A stretch of 64,000 nt of DNA from Streptomyces yatensis (GTDB taxonomy: Bacteria > Actinomycetota > Actinomycetes > Streptomycetales > Streptomycetaceae), in contig NZ_CP072941.1 of the NCBI RefSeq assembly GCF_018069625.1, positions 5,208,001 through 5,272,000 of the forward strand, given 5' to 3'. Position numbers and translations under genes: made by a program. Below, in pieces: positions 29,574 through 38,319 of the stretch. A model generated the notes under the pieces. The model saw nothing but the letters and a program-made list of their open reading frames with translations. It was not told where the DNA came from and searched no databases. Each line of letters begins with the position of its first letter. Position 1 is the stretch's first letter.

Positions 29574-29887
29574 AGTACCCGCTGCTGTGGTTGATCAAGC
29601 TGTACCAGTGGACCATCAGCCCGATGCTGGGGCCGGTCTGCAAGTACTACCCGTCGTGCTCGCACTATGGCTACACGGCCATCGACCGGCACGGCGCGGT
29701 AAAAGGAACGGCGCTGACGGCCTGGCGCATCTTGCGCTGCAACCCATGGTCGCTCGGTGGCGTCGACCACGTTCCGCCCCGGAAGCGTCCGGTGTGGCAC
29801 CAGCGGCTGCGGAACCGCCTCGGCGGGCATCCGACTGTGGAGCCTGCCGCACAGCCCGAGACCCAGCCCAACGCCCAAGGAGCCTGA
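29570..29887 (+). CDS. yidD: Membrane protein insertion efficiency factor YidD
   Basis: Small membrane-associated protein, 105 residues, that aids YidC-dependent insertion. The family signature [14 protein letters not shown] is near residue 24, followed by the [16 protein letters not shown] motif near 55. The start overlaps the rnpA stop (ATGA). Confidence 0.95.
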   Translation: MKYPLLWLIKLYQWTISPMLGPVCKYYPSCSHYGYTAIDRHGAVKGTALTAWRILRCNPWSLGGVDHVPPRKRPVWHQRLRNRLGGHPTVEPAAQPETQPNAQGA

Positions 29888-29890
29888 TTC

Positions 29891-31039
29891 GTGGACACGA
29901 TCCTCGGTCCTCTTTATGACGTAGTTTCCTGGATCATCGTCCAGTTCCACTCGTTCTACAGCCTCATTTTTGATCCGGACAGTGGCTGGGCGTGGGGTCT
30001 GTCCATCGTTTCGCTGGTGGTGCTGATCCGTATCTGCCTGATCCCGCTCTTTGTGAAGCAGATCAAGTCGACGCGGAACATGCAGGCGCTCCAGCCCAAG
30101 ATGAAGGCGATCCAGGAGCGCTACAAGAGCGACAAGCAGCGTCAGTCCGAAGAGATGATGAAGCTGTACAAGGAGACGGGTACCAACCCGCTCTCCAGCT
30201 GCTTGCCGATCCTCGCCCAGTCGCCGTTCTTCATCTCGCTGTACCAGGTCCTCAACCACATCGCGAACAACAGGACGGTCGGTGTCATCACCGACCAGGC
30301 CCTGCTGGACAGCGCCCGTAACGCCCACATCTTCGGCGCTCCGCTGTCGGTGAAGTTCATGGACTCGGCCTCGAAGGTCGAATCCCTCGGCGCCTCGCTG
30401 ACCGATGTGCGCATCGTGACGATCACCATGATCGTCCTGATGTCGGCGTCGCAGTTCTTCACCCAGCGCCAGCTGATGACCAAGAACGTCGACCTCACGG
30501 TGAAGACGCCGTTCATGCAGCAGCAGAAGATGCTGATGTACGTCTTCCCGATCATGTTCGCCGTCTTCGGCATCAACTTCCCCGTCGGTGTCCTCGTCTA
30601 CTGGCTGACCACCAACGTCTGGACCATGGGTCAGCAGATGTTCGTCATCCGCCGTAACCCGACCCCGGGCAGCCTCGCCTTCAAGGCCCGCCAGGAGCGG
30701 CTGCGGGCCCAGGGCAAGCTGAAGGAGGAGCCGGCCGACGTCGTCGCGAAGCAGGCGGCCGAGACGGCGCGTGCCAACCGCCAGCAGCCCAAGCGCCAGA
30801 CCAAGGCGCAGCGCTCCACGACCGGGCACAGCAGGGCCGGCGCGCAGACGGATTCCGCGGCGTCGTCCACGGAGAAGTCCGCCGAGGCCAAGAAGCCCGA
30901 CGAGAAGCAGGGCGCGGCGCAGAAGAAGGGCGCGCAGGGCGGCAAGCCGGCCGGCGGCTCGGCTTCCGGCTCCTCCCGTGGCGCGAAGTCCGGCCAGCGC
31001 AAGGGCCAGCAGCGCCCCAAGCACCCGTCCAAGAAGTAA
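29891..31039 (+). CDS. yidC: Membrane protein insertase YidC/OxaA
   Basis: Insertase for membrane proteins, 382 residues. It has the Gram-positive type layout without the large periplasmic domain: N-terminal helix, conserved Arg in [12 protein letters not shown], a cytoplasmic hairpin (about 70-100), then further helices through about 255. The C-terminal third (about 270-382) is Lys/Gln/Ser-rich, basic and disordered, likely ribosome-contacting. GTG start at 29891, 3 bases after yidD. Confidence 0.95.
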   Translation: MDTILGPLYDVVSWIIVQFHSFYSLIFDPDSGWAWGLSIVSLVVLIRICLIPLFVKQIKSTRNMQALQPKMKAIQERYKSDKQRQSEEMMKLYKETGTNPLSSCLPILAQSPFFISLYQVLNHIANNRTVGVITDQALLDSARNAHIFGAPLSVKFMDSASKVESLGASLTDVRIVTITMIVLMSASQFFTQRQLMTKNVDLTVKTPFMQQQKMLMYVFPIMFAVFGINFPVGVLVYWLTTNVWTMGQQMFVIRRNPTPGSLAFKARQERLRAQGKLKEEPADVVAKQAAETARANRQQPKRQTKAQRSTTGHSRAGAQTDSAASSTEKSAEAKKPDEKQGAAQKKGAQGGKPAGGSASGSSRGAKSGQRKGQQRPKHPSKK

Positions 31040-31054
31040 CGAAGGAGTCCATCC

Positions 31055-31564
31055 GTGACGGAAGGCACCACCCCGGCCGCCGAGGGTGTCGACACCCTGT
31101 CCCGCCTTGAGCAGGAAGGGGAGATCGCGGCCGACTACCTCGAGGGGCTGCTGGACATCGCGGACCTCGACGGCGACATCGACATGGACGTCGAGGCCGA
31201 CCGAGCAGCGGTGTCGATCATCAGCGACTCGACCAGCCGCGATCTGCAGAAGCTGGTCGGCCGCGATGGCGAGGTGCTGGAGGCCCTTCAGGAGCTGACC
31301 CGCCTCGCGGTGCACCGGGAGACCGGCGACCGCAGCCGGCTGATGCTCGACATCGCCGGATACCGGGCCCGTAAGCGTGCCGAGCTGACCGAGCTGGGCA
31401 CCAAGGCCGCGGAGGAGGCGAAGGGCACCGCTCAGCCGGTGAAGCTCAAGGCGATGACGCCCTTCGAGCGGAAGGTGGTGCACGACGCTGTGGCCGCCGC
31501 CGGGCTGCGCAGCGAGTCCGAGGGCGAGGAGCCCCAGCGCTGCGTGGTCGTGCTTCCGGTCTGA
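31055..31564 (+). CDS. jag: Jag/KhpB-like KH-R3H RNA-binding protein
   Basis: A 169-residue RNA-binding protein with an acidic N-terminus (1-50), a KH-II domain (about 50-100, DGEVLEALQELTRLAV) and a C-terminal R3H motif (KAMTPFERKVVHDAV). It lacks the separate Jag-N domain seen in firmicutes. GTG at 31055, next to yidC as in most bacteria. Partner KhpA is not in the window. Confidence 0.92.
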   Translation: MTEGTTPAAEGVDTLSRLEQEGEIAADYLEGLLDIADLDGDIDMDVEADRAAVSIISDSTSRDLQKLVGRDGEVLEALQELTRLAVHRETGDRSRLMLDIAGYRARKRAELTELGTKAAEEAKGTAQPVKLKAMTPFERKVVHDAVAAAGLRSESEGEEPQRCVVVLPV

Positions 31565-31588
31565 AGCGGTTCCGCCTCGTGATCCACC

Positions 31589-31616
31589 CGGCCCCGTCTG
31601 CACGCAGACGGGGCCG
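31589..31616 (+). terminator. Terminator after jag
   Basis: Perfect 12-bp stem (31589-31600 with 31605-31616) with a CACG loop, 25 bases after the jag stop, followed by AATCTTGTC. Ends the rpmH-jag transcript before rsmG. Confidence 0.82.
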
Positions 31617-31675
31617 AATCTTGTCAGCCTTACATCATCGTTCAGCACAGTGTTCGGTACGGAAGGACGGTCCCC

Positions 31676-32389
31676 GTGACGGAAGCAGCGGAGCTCCCCC
31701 CGGCGCCCCCCGAGGCAAGGGACGTATTCGGTGACCGCTTCCCGGAGGCCGTGCGCTACGGCGAGCTGCTGGCCGATGTGGGAGTGACGCGTGGGCTGAT
31801 CGGTCCGCGTGAGGTGCCGCGGCTGTGGGAGCGGCATCTGCTGAACTGCGCGGTGCTCTCCGAAGTGGTGCCCGAGGAGGTCACCGTCTGCGATGTGGGG
31901 TCGGGGGCCGGGCTTCCCGGTATTCCGCTGGCCCTGACCCGGCCGGATCTCCAGATCACGCTTCTGGAGCCCTTGCTGCGGCGGACGAACTTTCTGCGGG
32001 AAGTGGTCGAGCTGCTGGGGCTGGAGCATGTGACGGTGGTGCGCGGCCGTGCCGAGGAGGTCCTCGGGAAGCTGACCCCGATGCATGTGGTGACGGCTCG
32101 AGCGGTGGCCCCGCTGGACCGGCTGGCCGGCTGGGGGGTTCCGCTGCTGCGCCCGTACGGCGAGATGCTGCTCCTGAAGGGCGACACCGCCGAGGAGGAG
32201 CTGAAGCAGGCCCGGGCCGCACTGGGCAAGCTGGGCGTGGTGGAGACCTCGGTGCTGCATGTCGGTGAGGGAGTGGTGGACCCGCCCTCGACGGTGGTGC
32301 GGGTCGAGGTCGGGGAGAGCCCCGGGGGTGTGCGTTTCGCCGCGAAGCGGGCCAAGGCCGCTCGCCGGACGCCGCGCCGTCGACCCTGA
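31676..32389 (+). CDS. rsmG: 16S rRNA (guanine527-N7)-methyltransferase
   Basis: SAM-dependent methyltransferase (formerly GidB) that modifies G527 of 16S rRNA; loss gives low-level streptomycin resistance and antibiotic overproduction in Streptomyces. 237 residues with the SAM motif CDVGSGAGLPGIPLA (about 66-80) and LLEPLLRRTNFLREV. GTG at 31676. Followed by parA after about 225 bases including a parS site. The C-terminus is basic. Confidence 0.96.
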   Translation: MTEAAELPPAPPEARDVFGDRFPEAVRYGELLADVGVTRGLIGPREVPRLWERHLLNCAVLSEVVPEEVTVCDVGSGAGLPGIPLALTRPDLQITLLEPLLRRTNFLREVVELLGLEHVTVVRGRAEEVLGKLTPMHVVTARAVAPLDRLAGWGVPLLRPYGEMLLLKGDTAEEELKQARAALGKLGVVETSVLHVGEGVVDPPSTVVRVEVGESPGGVRFAAKRAKAARRTPRRRP

Positions 32390-32473
32390 GCCGAGGGCAT
32401 TGCTCCATACAAGCTGGCAAAACTACGCATACCGGAGTGTCGCGACCAATCCGCAGGGCCTCCCGTGCATCGT

Positions 32474-32487
32474 GTTTCACGTGAAAC
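32474..32487. promoter_or_regulatory. parS: parS site (perfect)
   Basis: GTTTCACGTGAAAC, the 14-bp palindromic ParB-binding site of Streptomyces, in the rsmG-parA gap and so also in the parAB promoter region. Confidence 0.95.
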
Positions 32488-32615
32488 GTCGCTCCCTGCT
32501 GCATGGAATCATCAGTCGCGGTCGTGCGGCGGCCTCGCCCCGCGACCGCCGACCCCGTATGAACGTGGATTCATCCACAGGAGAACGGGCCTCGCTGGTT
32601 CACGACCCCAAAAGC

Positions 32616-33701
32616 ATGGCAGGCTCTGCTTATTGCGAGCCTGATGTCGAGGAGAGTGAATCCTTGCGGTCCGACGCCAACATCGCGGGGCCGATGACCG
32701 ATCCGGTCCCCGGCCCCCGTACCGAATCGCCGGGGGAGGATGTTTCACGTGAAACGCCACCCCCGATGGACGACACCCCTATTGGCCGTGCTGCTCAACT
32801 GGCGGTAGAAGCTCTGGGCCGTGCTGGTGAGGGGCTGCCCAGGCCGGAGCAGACCCGGGTGATGGTGGTCGCCAACCAGAAGGGCGGGGTCGGAAAGACC
32901 ACGACCACGGTCAACCTGGCCGCCTCGCTCGCCCTGCACGGTGGTCGGGTGCTGGTGATCGACCTCGACCCACAGGGCAATGCTTCGACGGCGCTGGGGA
33001 TCGACCACCACGCCGAGGTCCCATCGATCTATGACGTGCTGGTCGACAGCAAGCCGCTGTCCGATGTGGTGCAGCCGGTCCCGGATGTGGAGGGGCTCTT
33101 CTGTGCCCCGGCCACGATTGATCTTGCCGGTGCCGAGATCGAGTTGGTCTCTCTGGTGGCCAGGGAAAGCCGGCTGGAGCGGGCCATCCAGGCCTATGAG
33201 CAGCCGCTGGACTACATCCTGATCGACTGCCCGCCCTCGCTGGGGCTGCTGACGGTCAATGCGCTGGTGGCCGGCGCGGAAGTGCTGATCCCGATCCAGT
33301 GCGAGTACTACGCGCTGGAGGGATTGGGCCAGCTGCTGCGGAACGTGGATCTGGTGCGGGGTCATCTCAACCCCAAGCTCCATGTCTCGACGATCCTTCT
33401 CACCATGTACGACGGCCGCACCCGATTGGCCTCCCAGGTGGCCGACGAGGTGCGCAGCCACTTCGGCGGTGAGGTGCTTCGGACGAGCATTCCCCGATCG
33501 GTGCGCATCTCCGAGGCCCCCAGCTATGGGCAGACCGTCCTCACCTACGATCCGGGGTCGAGTGGGGCGCTCTCCTATCTCGAGGCGGCCCGTGAGATCG
33601 CCCTCAGAGGCGTCGGCGTGCACTACGAGGCCCAGCACGTCCATGCCTTGCCCGAGCTCAGCCAGCACGACCAGCACAGTATGCAGGAGGGGATTCAGTG
33701 A
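32616..33701 (+). CDS. parA: Chromosome partitioning ATPase ParA
   Basis: Walker-type ATPase that positions ParB-parS complexes during sporulation septation. From the ATG at 32616 it is 361 residues: a 70-residue acidic N-terminus, then the deviant Walker [11 protein letters not shown] (about 93-102), LDPQGNAST and Walker [12 protein letters not shown]. The start is uncertain: TTG at 32664 has a better ribosome site (GAGGAGAG) and ATG at 32694 is also possible; the frame stays open to 32259. A perfect parS lies inside it at 32742 and encodes VSRET. Overlaps parB (GTGA). Confidence 0.95.
   Translation: MAGSAYCEPDVEESESLRSDANIAGPMTDPVPGPRTESPGEDVSRETPPPMDDTPIGRAAQLAVEALGRAGEGLPRPEQTRVMVVANQKGGVGKTTTTVNLAASLALHGGRVLVIDLDPQGNASTALGIDHHAEVPSIYDVLVDSKPLSDVVQPVPDVEGLFCAPATIDLAGAEIELVSLVARESRLERAIQAYEQPLDYILIDCPPSLGLLTVNALVAGAEVLIPIQCEYYALEGLGQLLRNVDLVRGHLNPKLHVSTILLTMYDGRTRLASQVADEVRSHFGGEVLRTSIPRSVRISEAPSYGQTVLTYDPGSSGALSYLEAAREIALRGVGVHYEAQHVHALPELSQHDQHSMQEGIQ
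32742..32755. promoter_or_regulatory. parS: parS site inside parA (perfect)
   Basis: GTTTCACGTGAAAC within the parA coding frame, read as V-S-R-E-T in the acidic N-terminal region; 268 bp from the site at 32474. Confidence 0.95.
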
Positions 33702-34840
33702 GTGAGCGACGCAGAGGACTGGGCCGTGGGCTCGGTGCCCTGATTCCTCCCGCGCCGAAGGGGGCGGACAACGCCGCACCCTCGGCGGGGGCGGGAACGG
33801 TCACGACGACCGGGGCCACCACCTCACCGACCGCGGTCCCGGTGCTCACCCAGGAGCGCGGAGTGCCGGCGGCCAAGGTGGCCGCATTGTCGACGCACAC
33901 CGTTCCACAGGAGCCCGAGACCGTACCGCCGGAGGCGGAGCCCGAGGCCGCACCGGCGGTGATGCCGGAGGAGGTGGCCGGGGCACACTTCGCCGAGCTG
34001 CCGCTGGACTTCATCACCCCCAACCCGCGGCAGCCCCGTGAGGTCTTCGACGAGGACGCGCTCGCCGAACTGGTCACCTCGATCCAGGAGGTCGGTCTCC
34101 TCCAGCCCGTTGTCGTCCGGCAGTTGGCGCCGGAGCGCTATGAGCTCATCATGGGCGAGCGCCGCTGGCGGGCCTGTCGTGAGGCCGGGCTGGAGAAGAT
34201 CCCCGCGATCGTCCGGGCCACCGACGACGAGAAGCTTCTGCTCGACGCGCTGCTGGAGAACCTGCACCGGGCCCAGCTGAACCCGCTGGAAGAGGCGGCG
34301 GCGTACGACCAGTTGCTGAAGGACTTCAACTGCACGCATGACGAACTGGCCGACCGCATCGGGCGCTCACGTCCGCAGGTCTCCAATACGCTGCGGCTGC
34401 TGAGGCTCTCCCCGTCCGTTCAGCGCAGGGTGGCGGCGGGGGTTCTCTCCGCGGGCCATGCGCGGGCGCTGCTCTCCGTGGACGACGCGGAGGAGCAGGA
34501 CCGGCTGGCCCATCGCATCGTCGCCGAGGGGCTCTCGGTGCGTGCGGTGGAGGAGATCGTCACCCTGATGGGATCGCGATCGGGCGGTACGACGAAGACC
34601 AAGAGCCCGCGGGCGGGTGCGAGGGTGTCCCCCGCGCTCACGGATCTGGCGTCACGTCTCTCCGACCGGTTCGAGACGCGGGTGAAGGTCGACCTCGGTC
34701 AGAAGAAGGGAAAGATCGTCGTCGAGTTCGCCTCAATAGAGGATCTCGAGCGGATCCTCGGCTCGCTGGCTCCCGGTGAGGGGCCGGTGCTGGAGCAGCC
34801 GCTCTCCTCGGAGGGCGGAGCGGAGGACGAGGACGAGTGA
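33698..34840 (+). CDS. parB: Chromosome partitioning protein ParB
   Basis: CTPase-type DNA-binding protein that loads on parS and spreads. 380 residues: an N-terminal [13 protein letters not shown] motif that contacts ParA, an Ala/Thr/Pro-rich linker, the ParB box (ITPNPRQPR, then [21 protein letters not shown] and [16 protein letters not shown], about 108-200), an HTH (about 220-250) and a C-terminal dimerisation domain. GTG start overlaps the parA stop by 4 bases. Confidence 0.97.
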   Translation: MSERRRGLGRGLGALIPPAPKGADNAAPSAGAGTVTTTGATTSPTAVPVLTQERGVPAAKVAALSTHTVPQEPETVPPEAEPEAAPAVMPEEVAGAHFAELPLDFITPNPRQPREVFDEDALAELVTSIQEVGLLQPVVVRQLAPERYELIMGERRWRACREAGLEKIPAIVRATDDEKLLLDALLENLHRAQLNPLEEAAAYDQLLKDFNCTHDELADRIGRSRPQVSNTLRLLRLSPSVQRRVAAGVLSAGHARALLSVDDAEEQDRLAHRIVAEGLSVRAVEEIVTLMGSRSGGTTKTKSPRAGARVSPALTDLASRLSDRFETRVKVDLGQKKGKIVVEFASIEDLERILGSLAPGEGPVLEQPLSSEGGAEDEDE

Positions 34841-34847
34841 GGCGCTG

Positions 34848-34921
34848 TCCGTGCGGCCGAGCCGCACGGAAGGGCAGTGCGGGGGCGGGTCGCGGTCCGA
34901 CATGGTCGGAACGCGACCCGC
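34848..34921 (+). terminator. Tandem terminator hairpins after parB
   Basis: Two hairpins follow parB. The first is a perfect 10-bp stem (34848-34857 with 34861-34870). The second is a 16-bp stem with one mismatch (34885-34900 with 34906-34921) followed by TGTTTGCCC. Together they end the parAB transcript. Confidence 0.78.
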
Positions 34922-35020
34922 TGTTTGCCCAAGGGCGGTATCGGTGCAATCTCGGCACGGATACGATGCGATCAGGCAGGGCGGATCCAGGTGGAGGCGC
35001 CGCATGTGGAGGGCAGGGCC

Positions 35021-35278
35021 ATGCGATCGGTGAGCCGCACCGGGCTGGTGGCCACAGGATTGGGCCTGGGAGCTGTCGGCGGCTTCGTCGGCAGTCTGCT
35101 CAGGGAGCGTAGTGCGCTGTCAGCCGCCCGTGGCGCGGCTGGCCACGGAAGTGAAGGACTGGCTTCATGGGGCGTCGGCTCGTACCGCTCACGTTGGACA
35201 ACCTCCCGGACATCCCCAAGCGCTGTCGCGCCTGTGTCTTCTGGGAGCTCGATCCGGTCAGCGGCGAGGCAGCCGTAA
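35021..35278 (+). CDS. Possible small membrane protein overlapping the GNAT gene
   Basis: A reading frame from the ATG at 35021 encodes 85 residues starting MRSVSRTGLVATGLGLG with a Gly-rich hydrophobic helix (about 7-28). Its last third overlaps the acetyltransferase gene in another frame and looks non-coding there, so the real product may be shorter or the frame may be spurious. Weak upstream GGAGGG. Codon bias is mediocre. It would fill the otherwise empty gap between parB and the acetyltransferase. Confidence 0.3.
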   Translation: MRSVSRTGLVATGLGLGAVGGFVGSLLRERSALSAARGAAGHGSEGLASWGVGSYRSRWTTSRTSPSAVAPVSSGSSIRSAARQP

Positions 35279-35784
35279 GGGCAGGCCGACCGGAGCTGGA
35301 GAAGGAGGCATGGATCTCGGCCGTGCTGCTGGAGTGGGGATCCTGCGGCCGGGTGGTCTATGTCGATGAGGTGCCGGTGGGCTTTGTGCTGTACGCGCCT
35401 CCGGCGTATGTGCCGCGCTCCACGGCCTTCCCGACCAGTCCGGTCGCGGCGGATGCCGTCCAGCTGATGACGGCGTGGCTGATGCCCGGATACCAGGGGC
35501 AGGGGCTGGGCCGGGTGATGGTGCAGACCGTCGCCAAGGATCTGATCCGCCGGGGCTTCAAGGCGGTGGAGGCGTTCGGGGACGCCACCTGGAAGGAACC
35601 GGCGTGTGTGCTGCCCGCCGATCATCTGCTGGCCGTGGGCTTCAAGACCGTCCGGCCGCATCCGCGCTATCCCCGGCTGAGGCTGGAGCTGCGGACGACG
35701 ATCTCCTGGAAGGAGGATGTCGAGCTGGCGCTGGACCGGCTGCTCGGCGCCGTCCAGAAGGAGCCCGCGCTTCGGCCGCTGTAG
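35167..35784 (+). CDS. GNAT family N-acetyltransferase
   Basis: A 205-residue acetyl-CoA-dependent acetyltransferase. GNAT motif A (acetyl-CoA pyrophosphate loop) is visible as MPGYQGQGLGRVMV (about 101-114), after the beta strand VGFVLYAPP. The Cys pair in the N-terminus (CRACVFWE) is characteristic of this origin-linked subgroup. ATG at 35167. Located directly after parB; M. tuberculosis has a comparable gene (Rv3916c) at this place. Substrate unknown. Confidence 0.88.
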   Translation: MGRRLVPLTLDNLPDIPKRCRACVFWELDPVSGEAAVRAGRPELEKEAWISAVLLEWGSCGRVVYVDEVPVGFVLYAPPAYVPRSTAFPTSPVAADAVQLMTAWLMPGYQGQGLGRVMVQTVAKDLIRRGFKAVEAFGDATWKEPACVLPADHLLAVGFKTVRPHPRYPRLRLELRTTISWKEDVELALDRLLGAVQKEPALRPL

Positions 35785-35787
35785 CGA

Positions 35788-35801
35788 GTTCCACGTGAAA
35801 C
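35788..35801. promoter_or_regulatory. parS: parS-like site (one mismatch)
   Basis: GTTCCACGTGAAAC, one substitution from the parS palindrome, directly after the acetyltransferase stop codon. A still more diverged GCGTGAAAC half-site follows. Confidence 0.6.
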
Positions 35802-35816
35802 ACGATGCGTGAAACG

Positions 35817-35848
35817 CGAAGGGGCTGCCCTCATGGGCAGCCCCTTCG
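35817..35848. terminator. Bidirectional terminator
   Basis: Perfect 14-bp stem (35817-35830 with 35835-35848) and TCAT loop between the convergent acetyltransferase and thioredoxin genes. Confidence 0.88.
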
Positions 35849-35873
35849 TGCATCAGCGCGACGCGTGATGCGT

Positions 35874-36203
35874 TCAGCCGATGAAGTCGGCCAGGTCGCG
35901 CTCGATGGCGGCCTTCGGCTTGGCGCCGACGATGGTCTTGGCGACCTCGCCGCCCTGGTAGACGTTGAGCGTCGGGATGGACATCACGCCGTACTTGGCG
36001 GCCGTCGCCGGGTTCTCGTCAATGTTGAGCTTGGCGATGACGATCTTGTCGGGGTGCTCAGCCGCGATGGCCTCCAGCGAGGGGGCGATCTGGCGGCACG
36101 GACCGCACCACGCGGCCCAGAAGTCGACGAGTACCGGCTTGTCGCTCTTGAGGACCTTCTCCTCGAAGTCGGCGTCCGTCACGGTGACCGTGGCACCGGC
36201 CAT
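35874..36203 (-). CDS. trxA: Thioredoxin
   Basis: A 109-residue cytoplasmic disulfide reductase with the active site WCGPC (Cys33 and Cys36) and the cis-Pro loop SIPTLNVYQGG. ATG at 36203. Last gene of the sigM-rsmA-trxB-trxA series, 42 bases after trxB; thioredoxin and its reductase are typically co-induced by disulfide stress. Confidence 0.97.
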   Translation of the reverse strand: MAGATVTVTDADFEEKVLKSDKPVLVDFWAAWCGPCRQIAPSLEAIAAEHPDKIVIAKLNIDENPATAAKYGVMSIPTLNVYQGGEVAKTIVGAKPKAAIERDLADFIG

Positions 36204-36245
36204 GGCAATCTCCTTAGTGAGTTGATGCAGGGGTGGGAAGCGAAG

Positions 36246-37196
36246 TCAGACGGTGGCGTCGCCCTGGCCCAGCGAGGCGAGGTACCGCTCGGCGTCCAGC
36301 GCCGCCGAGCAACCGGTGCCGGCCGCGGTGATCGCCTGGCGGTAGGTGTGGTCCACGACATCGCCCGCGGCGAAGACACCGGGCAGGTTCGTCCGGGTGG
36401 TGGGCGCATCCACCTTGAGGTAGCCCTCGTCGTCCAGGGCCAGCTGGCCCTTGAACAGCTCGGTACGCGGGTCGTGGCCGATCGCGATGAACAGTCCGGT
36501 GACCGGCAGCTCCGAGGTCTCGTCCTTCTTGACATCGCGGAGGGTGAGACCGGAGAGCTTGCCGTCGCCGTGGATCTCCTCGACCGCGCTGTCCCAGACG
36601 AACGAGATCTTCGGGTCGCTGAACGCCCGCTCCTGCATCGCCTTGCTGGCGCGCAGGGTGTCCCGGCGGTGGACCACGGTGACCGACTTGGCGAACCGCG
36701 ACAGGAAGGTCGCCTCCTCCATGGCCGTGTCACCACCGCCGATGACGGCGATGTCCTGGTCCTTGAAGAAGAACCCGTCACACGTGGCACACCAGGAGAC
36801 ACCGCGGCCGGAGAGCTCGTCCTCGCGGGCCAGCCCCAGCTTGCGGTGCTGGGAGCCGGTGGTCACGATGACGGTCTTGGCGCGGTGGACCGTACCGGCG
36901 GAGTCGGTGACGGTCTTGATCTGCTCGGTGAGGTCGACCGCGACCACATCGTCCGGGATGAGCTCGGCGCCGAAGCGCTCGGCCTGAGCCCGCATGTTGT
37001 CCATCAGGTCGGGGCCCATGATCCCGTCCCGGAAGCCGGGGAAGTTCTCCACCTCGGTGGTGTTCATCAGGGCGCCACCCGCGGTCACGGAGCCTTCGAA
37101 GACCAGCGGCTTCAAGGAAGCGCGGGCGGTGTAGAGCGCGGCCGTATAGCCCGCGGGCCCGGAACCGATGATGATCACGTTGCGGACGTCGCTCAC
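36246..37196 (-). CDS. trxB: Thioredoxin reductase (NADPH)
   Basis: FAD enzyme that reduces thioredoxin with NADPH. 316 residues from the GTG at 37196, which has AAGGA upstream; the frame continues to 37286 without a ribosome site. FAD motif [13 protein letters not shown] at the N-terminus, redox CATC (about residues 139-142), NADPH motif [12 protein letters not shown] and C-terminal FAAGDVVD. Confidence 0.97.
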   Translation of the reverse strand: MSDVRNVIIIGSGPAGYTAALYTARASLKPLVFEGSVTAGGALMNTTEVENFPGFRDGIMGPDLMDNMRAQAERFGAELIPDDVVAVDLTEQIKTVTDSAGTVHRAKTVIVTTGSQHRKLGLAREDELSGRGVSWCATCDGFFFKDQDIAVIGGGDTAMEEATFLSRFAKSVTVVHRRDTLRASKAMQERAFSDPKISFVWDSAVEEIHGDGKLSGLTLRDVKKDETSELPVTGLFIAIGHDPRTELFKGQLALDDEGYLKVDAPTTRTNLPGVFAAGDVVDHTYRQAITAAGTGCSAALDAERYLASLGQGDATV

Positions 37197-37350
37197 GGAT
37201 GTCTTCCTTGTCTCTGCCGACTGCCGGACTGCTGACTGGGCGGGCGGCTCCGGGTTCCCCCGGAATTCCGCTGCCACCCCACCCAACGGATCCTACGGGT
37301 CAGGCATTCCCGAGCGCTGTCAGACAGGCCCCTGGGGTACGTGGTGTGCC

Positions 37351-38319
37351 TCAGTGGCGCGGATAGGTCCGGGTCACCAGCAGCTCCCCGGGAGACGGCG
37401 AAGACGCCGAGACGCAGGACGCGTCGATCACAAAGGTGTCGACGAGTGAGCTGTCGGAGGGGTGCGGGAGCACGACGATATAGGCGGTCCGGCCGTCGTA
37501 GGTGTCCTGCTGCGCCGCGAGAGCCGGCTCCTTGCGGCCGGTGCCGCTCTGTACACAGGACGGCACGTTCGGGTCGTCGTCGGCGCGCAGCGGCACATCG
37601 GGTGAGTTGCCCTGCCCGGTGACCCCGTTCGACGCGGTGGACTTCCGGTCGGCGAGCAGCTCGTGCACGCGGTCCTTGAGCGTGGCCGAGGAGAGAGTGG
37701 ACTTCCCGGAGCTCTGGCTGGCATGGGCCTGGGTGCCGGGGTCGCCGTGATCACCCGAGGAGCCGCCCTGGATGAAGAAGGAACCGATGCCGATCACCGC
37801 CGCGGCGCATGCGCCGCCGAGGACGACCTTGGGCCAGCGGCGGGAGCGGCCCGGGCGGGCGCCGGGTCCGGTGGACCCTCGTCCCGGTCCGGTGGCCCCA
37901 CGCGGGCGCCCGGCGGGCCGGTCCGCCGCGGTGGAGGACTTGGACAGGGGCTTCACGGTGTCGGAGGCGGGGACGCCGTCGGCGGTTTCACGTGAAACCG
38001 GCGTGGGTGCCCGATCCGGGTCGGGGGTTTCACGTGAAACATCGGCCGCCGCCTCGGGAGCGGTCGCGTCGAGAAGCGCTTCGGCGGCCAGTGCCGCGTC
38101 GATACGGCCCGCGATATCGGCGGGCATCCGCACCGGCCCCGGCAGGGTCCCGAGCAGGGAGCGGATCTCTTCCAGGGACGTCGATACGTCCGCGCACAGC
38201 ACGCAGCTCGCGAGGTGAGTGCGCACATCGACGGCGCGCGACGGAGAGAGCAGACCCTCGGTGAGTGCGGAGATCTCCGCGACTTCAGGGTGCTCGTCCG
38301 TGTCCGTCGAGGATGTCAC
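37351..38319 (-). CDS. rsmA: Anti-sigma factor for SigM (RsmA-like)
   Basis: A 322-residue membrane protein encoded with the ECF sigma factor it should inhibit. The N-terminus has a ZAS-type zinc motif HLASCVLC (His35, Cys39, Cys42). An Ala/Pro-rich cytoplasmic linker contains two VSRET pentapeptides, each encoded by a parS site. One transmembrane helix (VVLGGACAAAVIGIGSFFI, about 165-183) leads to an extracellular domain of about 130 residues. GTG start overlaps the sigM stop (GTGA). M. tuberculosis has the same sigM/rsmA pair beside trxB. Confidence 0.85.
   Translation of the reverse strand: MTSSTDTDEHPEVAEISALTEGLLSPSRAVDVRTHLASCVLCADVSTSLEEIRSLLGTLPGPVRMPADIAGRIDAALAAEALLDATAPEAAADVSRETPDPDRAPTPVSRETADGVPASDTVKPLSKSSTAADRPAGRPRGATGPGRGSTGPGARPGRSRRWPKVVLGGACAAAVIGIGSFFIQGGSSGDHGDPGTQAHASQSSGKSTLSSATLKDRVHELLADRKSTASNGVTGQGNSPDVPLRADDDPNVPSCVQSGTGRKEPALAAQQDTYDGRTAYIVVLPHPSDSSLVDTFVIDASCVSASSPSPGELLVTRTYPRH
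37985..37998. promoter_or_regulatory. parS: parS site inside rsmA (perfect)
   Basis: GTTTCACGTGAAAC inside the anti-sigma gene (minus-strand frame V-S-R-E-T), 42 bp from the next parS. Confidence 0.95.
38027..38040. promoter_or_regulatory. parS: parS site inside rsmA (perfect)
   Basis: Second GTTTCACGTGAAAC in the anti-sigma gene, again read as VSRET; start-to-start distance 42 bp, four helical turns, so both face the same side of DNA. Confidence 0.95.

Noticed and set aside
29507..32260. A 917-codon minus-strand open frame across yidD, yidC, jag and rsmG
   Set aside because: Antisense of four clearly recognised genes; a GC-bias artefact.
32259..32615. Long N-terminal extension of ParA
   Set aside because: It overlaps the end of rsmG in another frame and the upstream parS; composition is not ParA-like, so an internal start is preferred.
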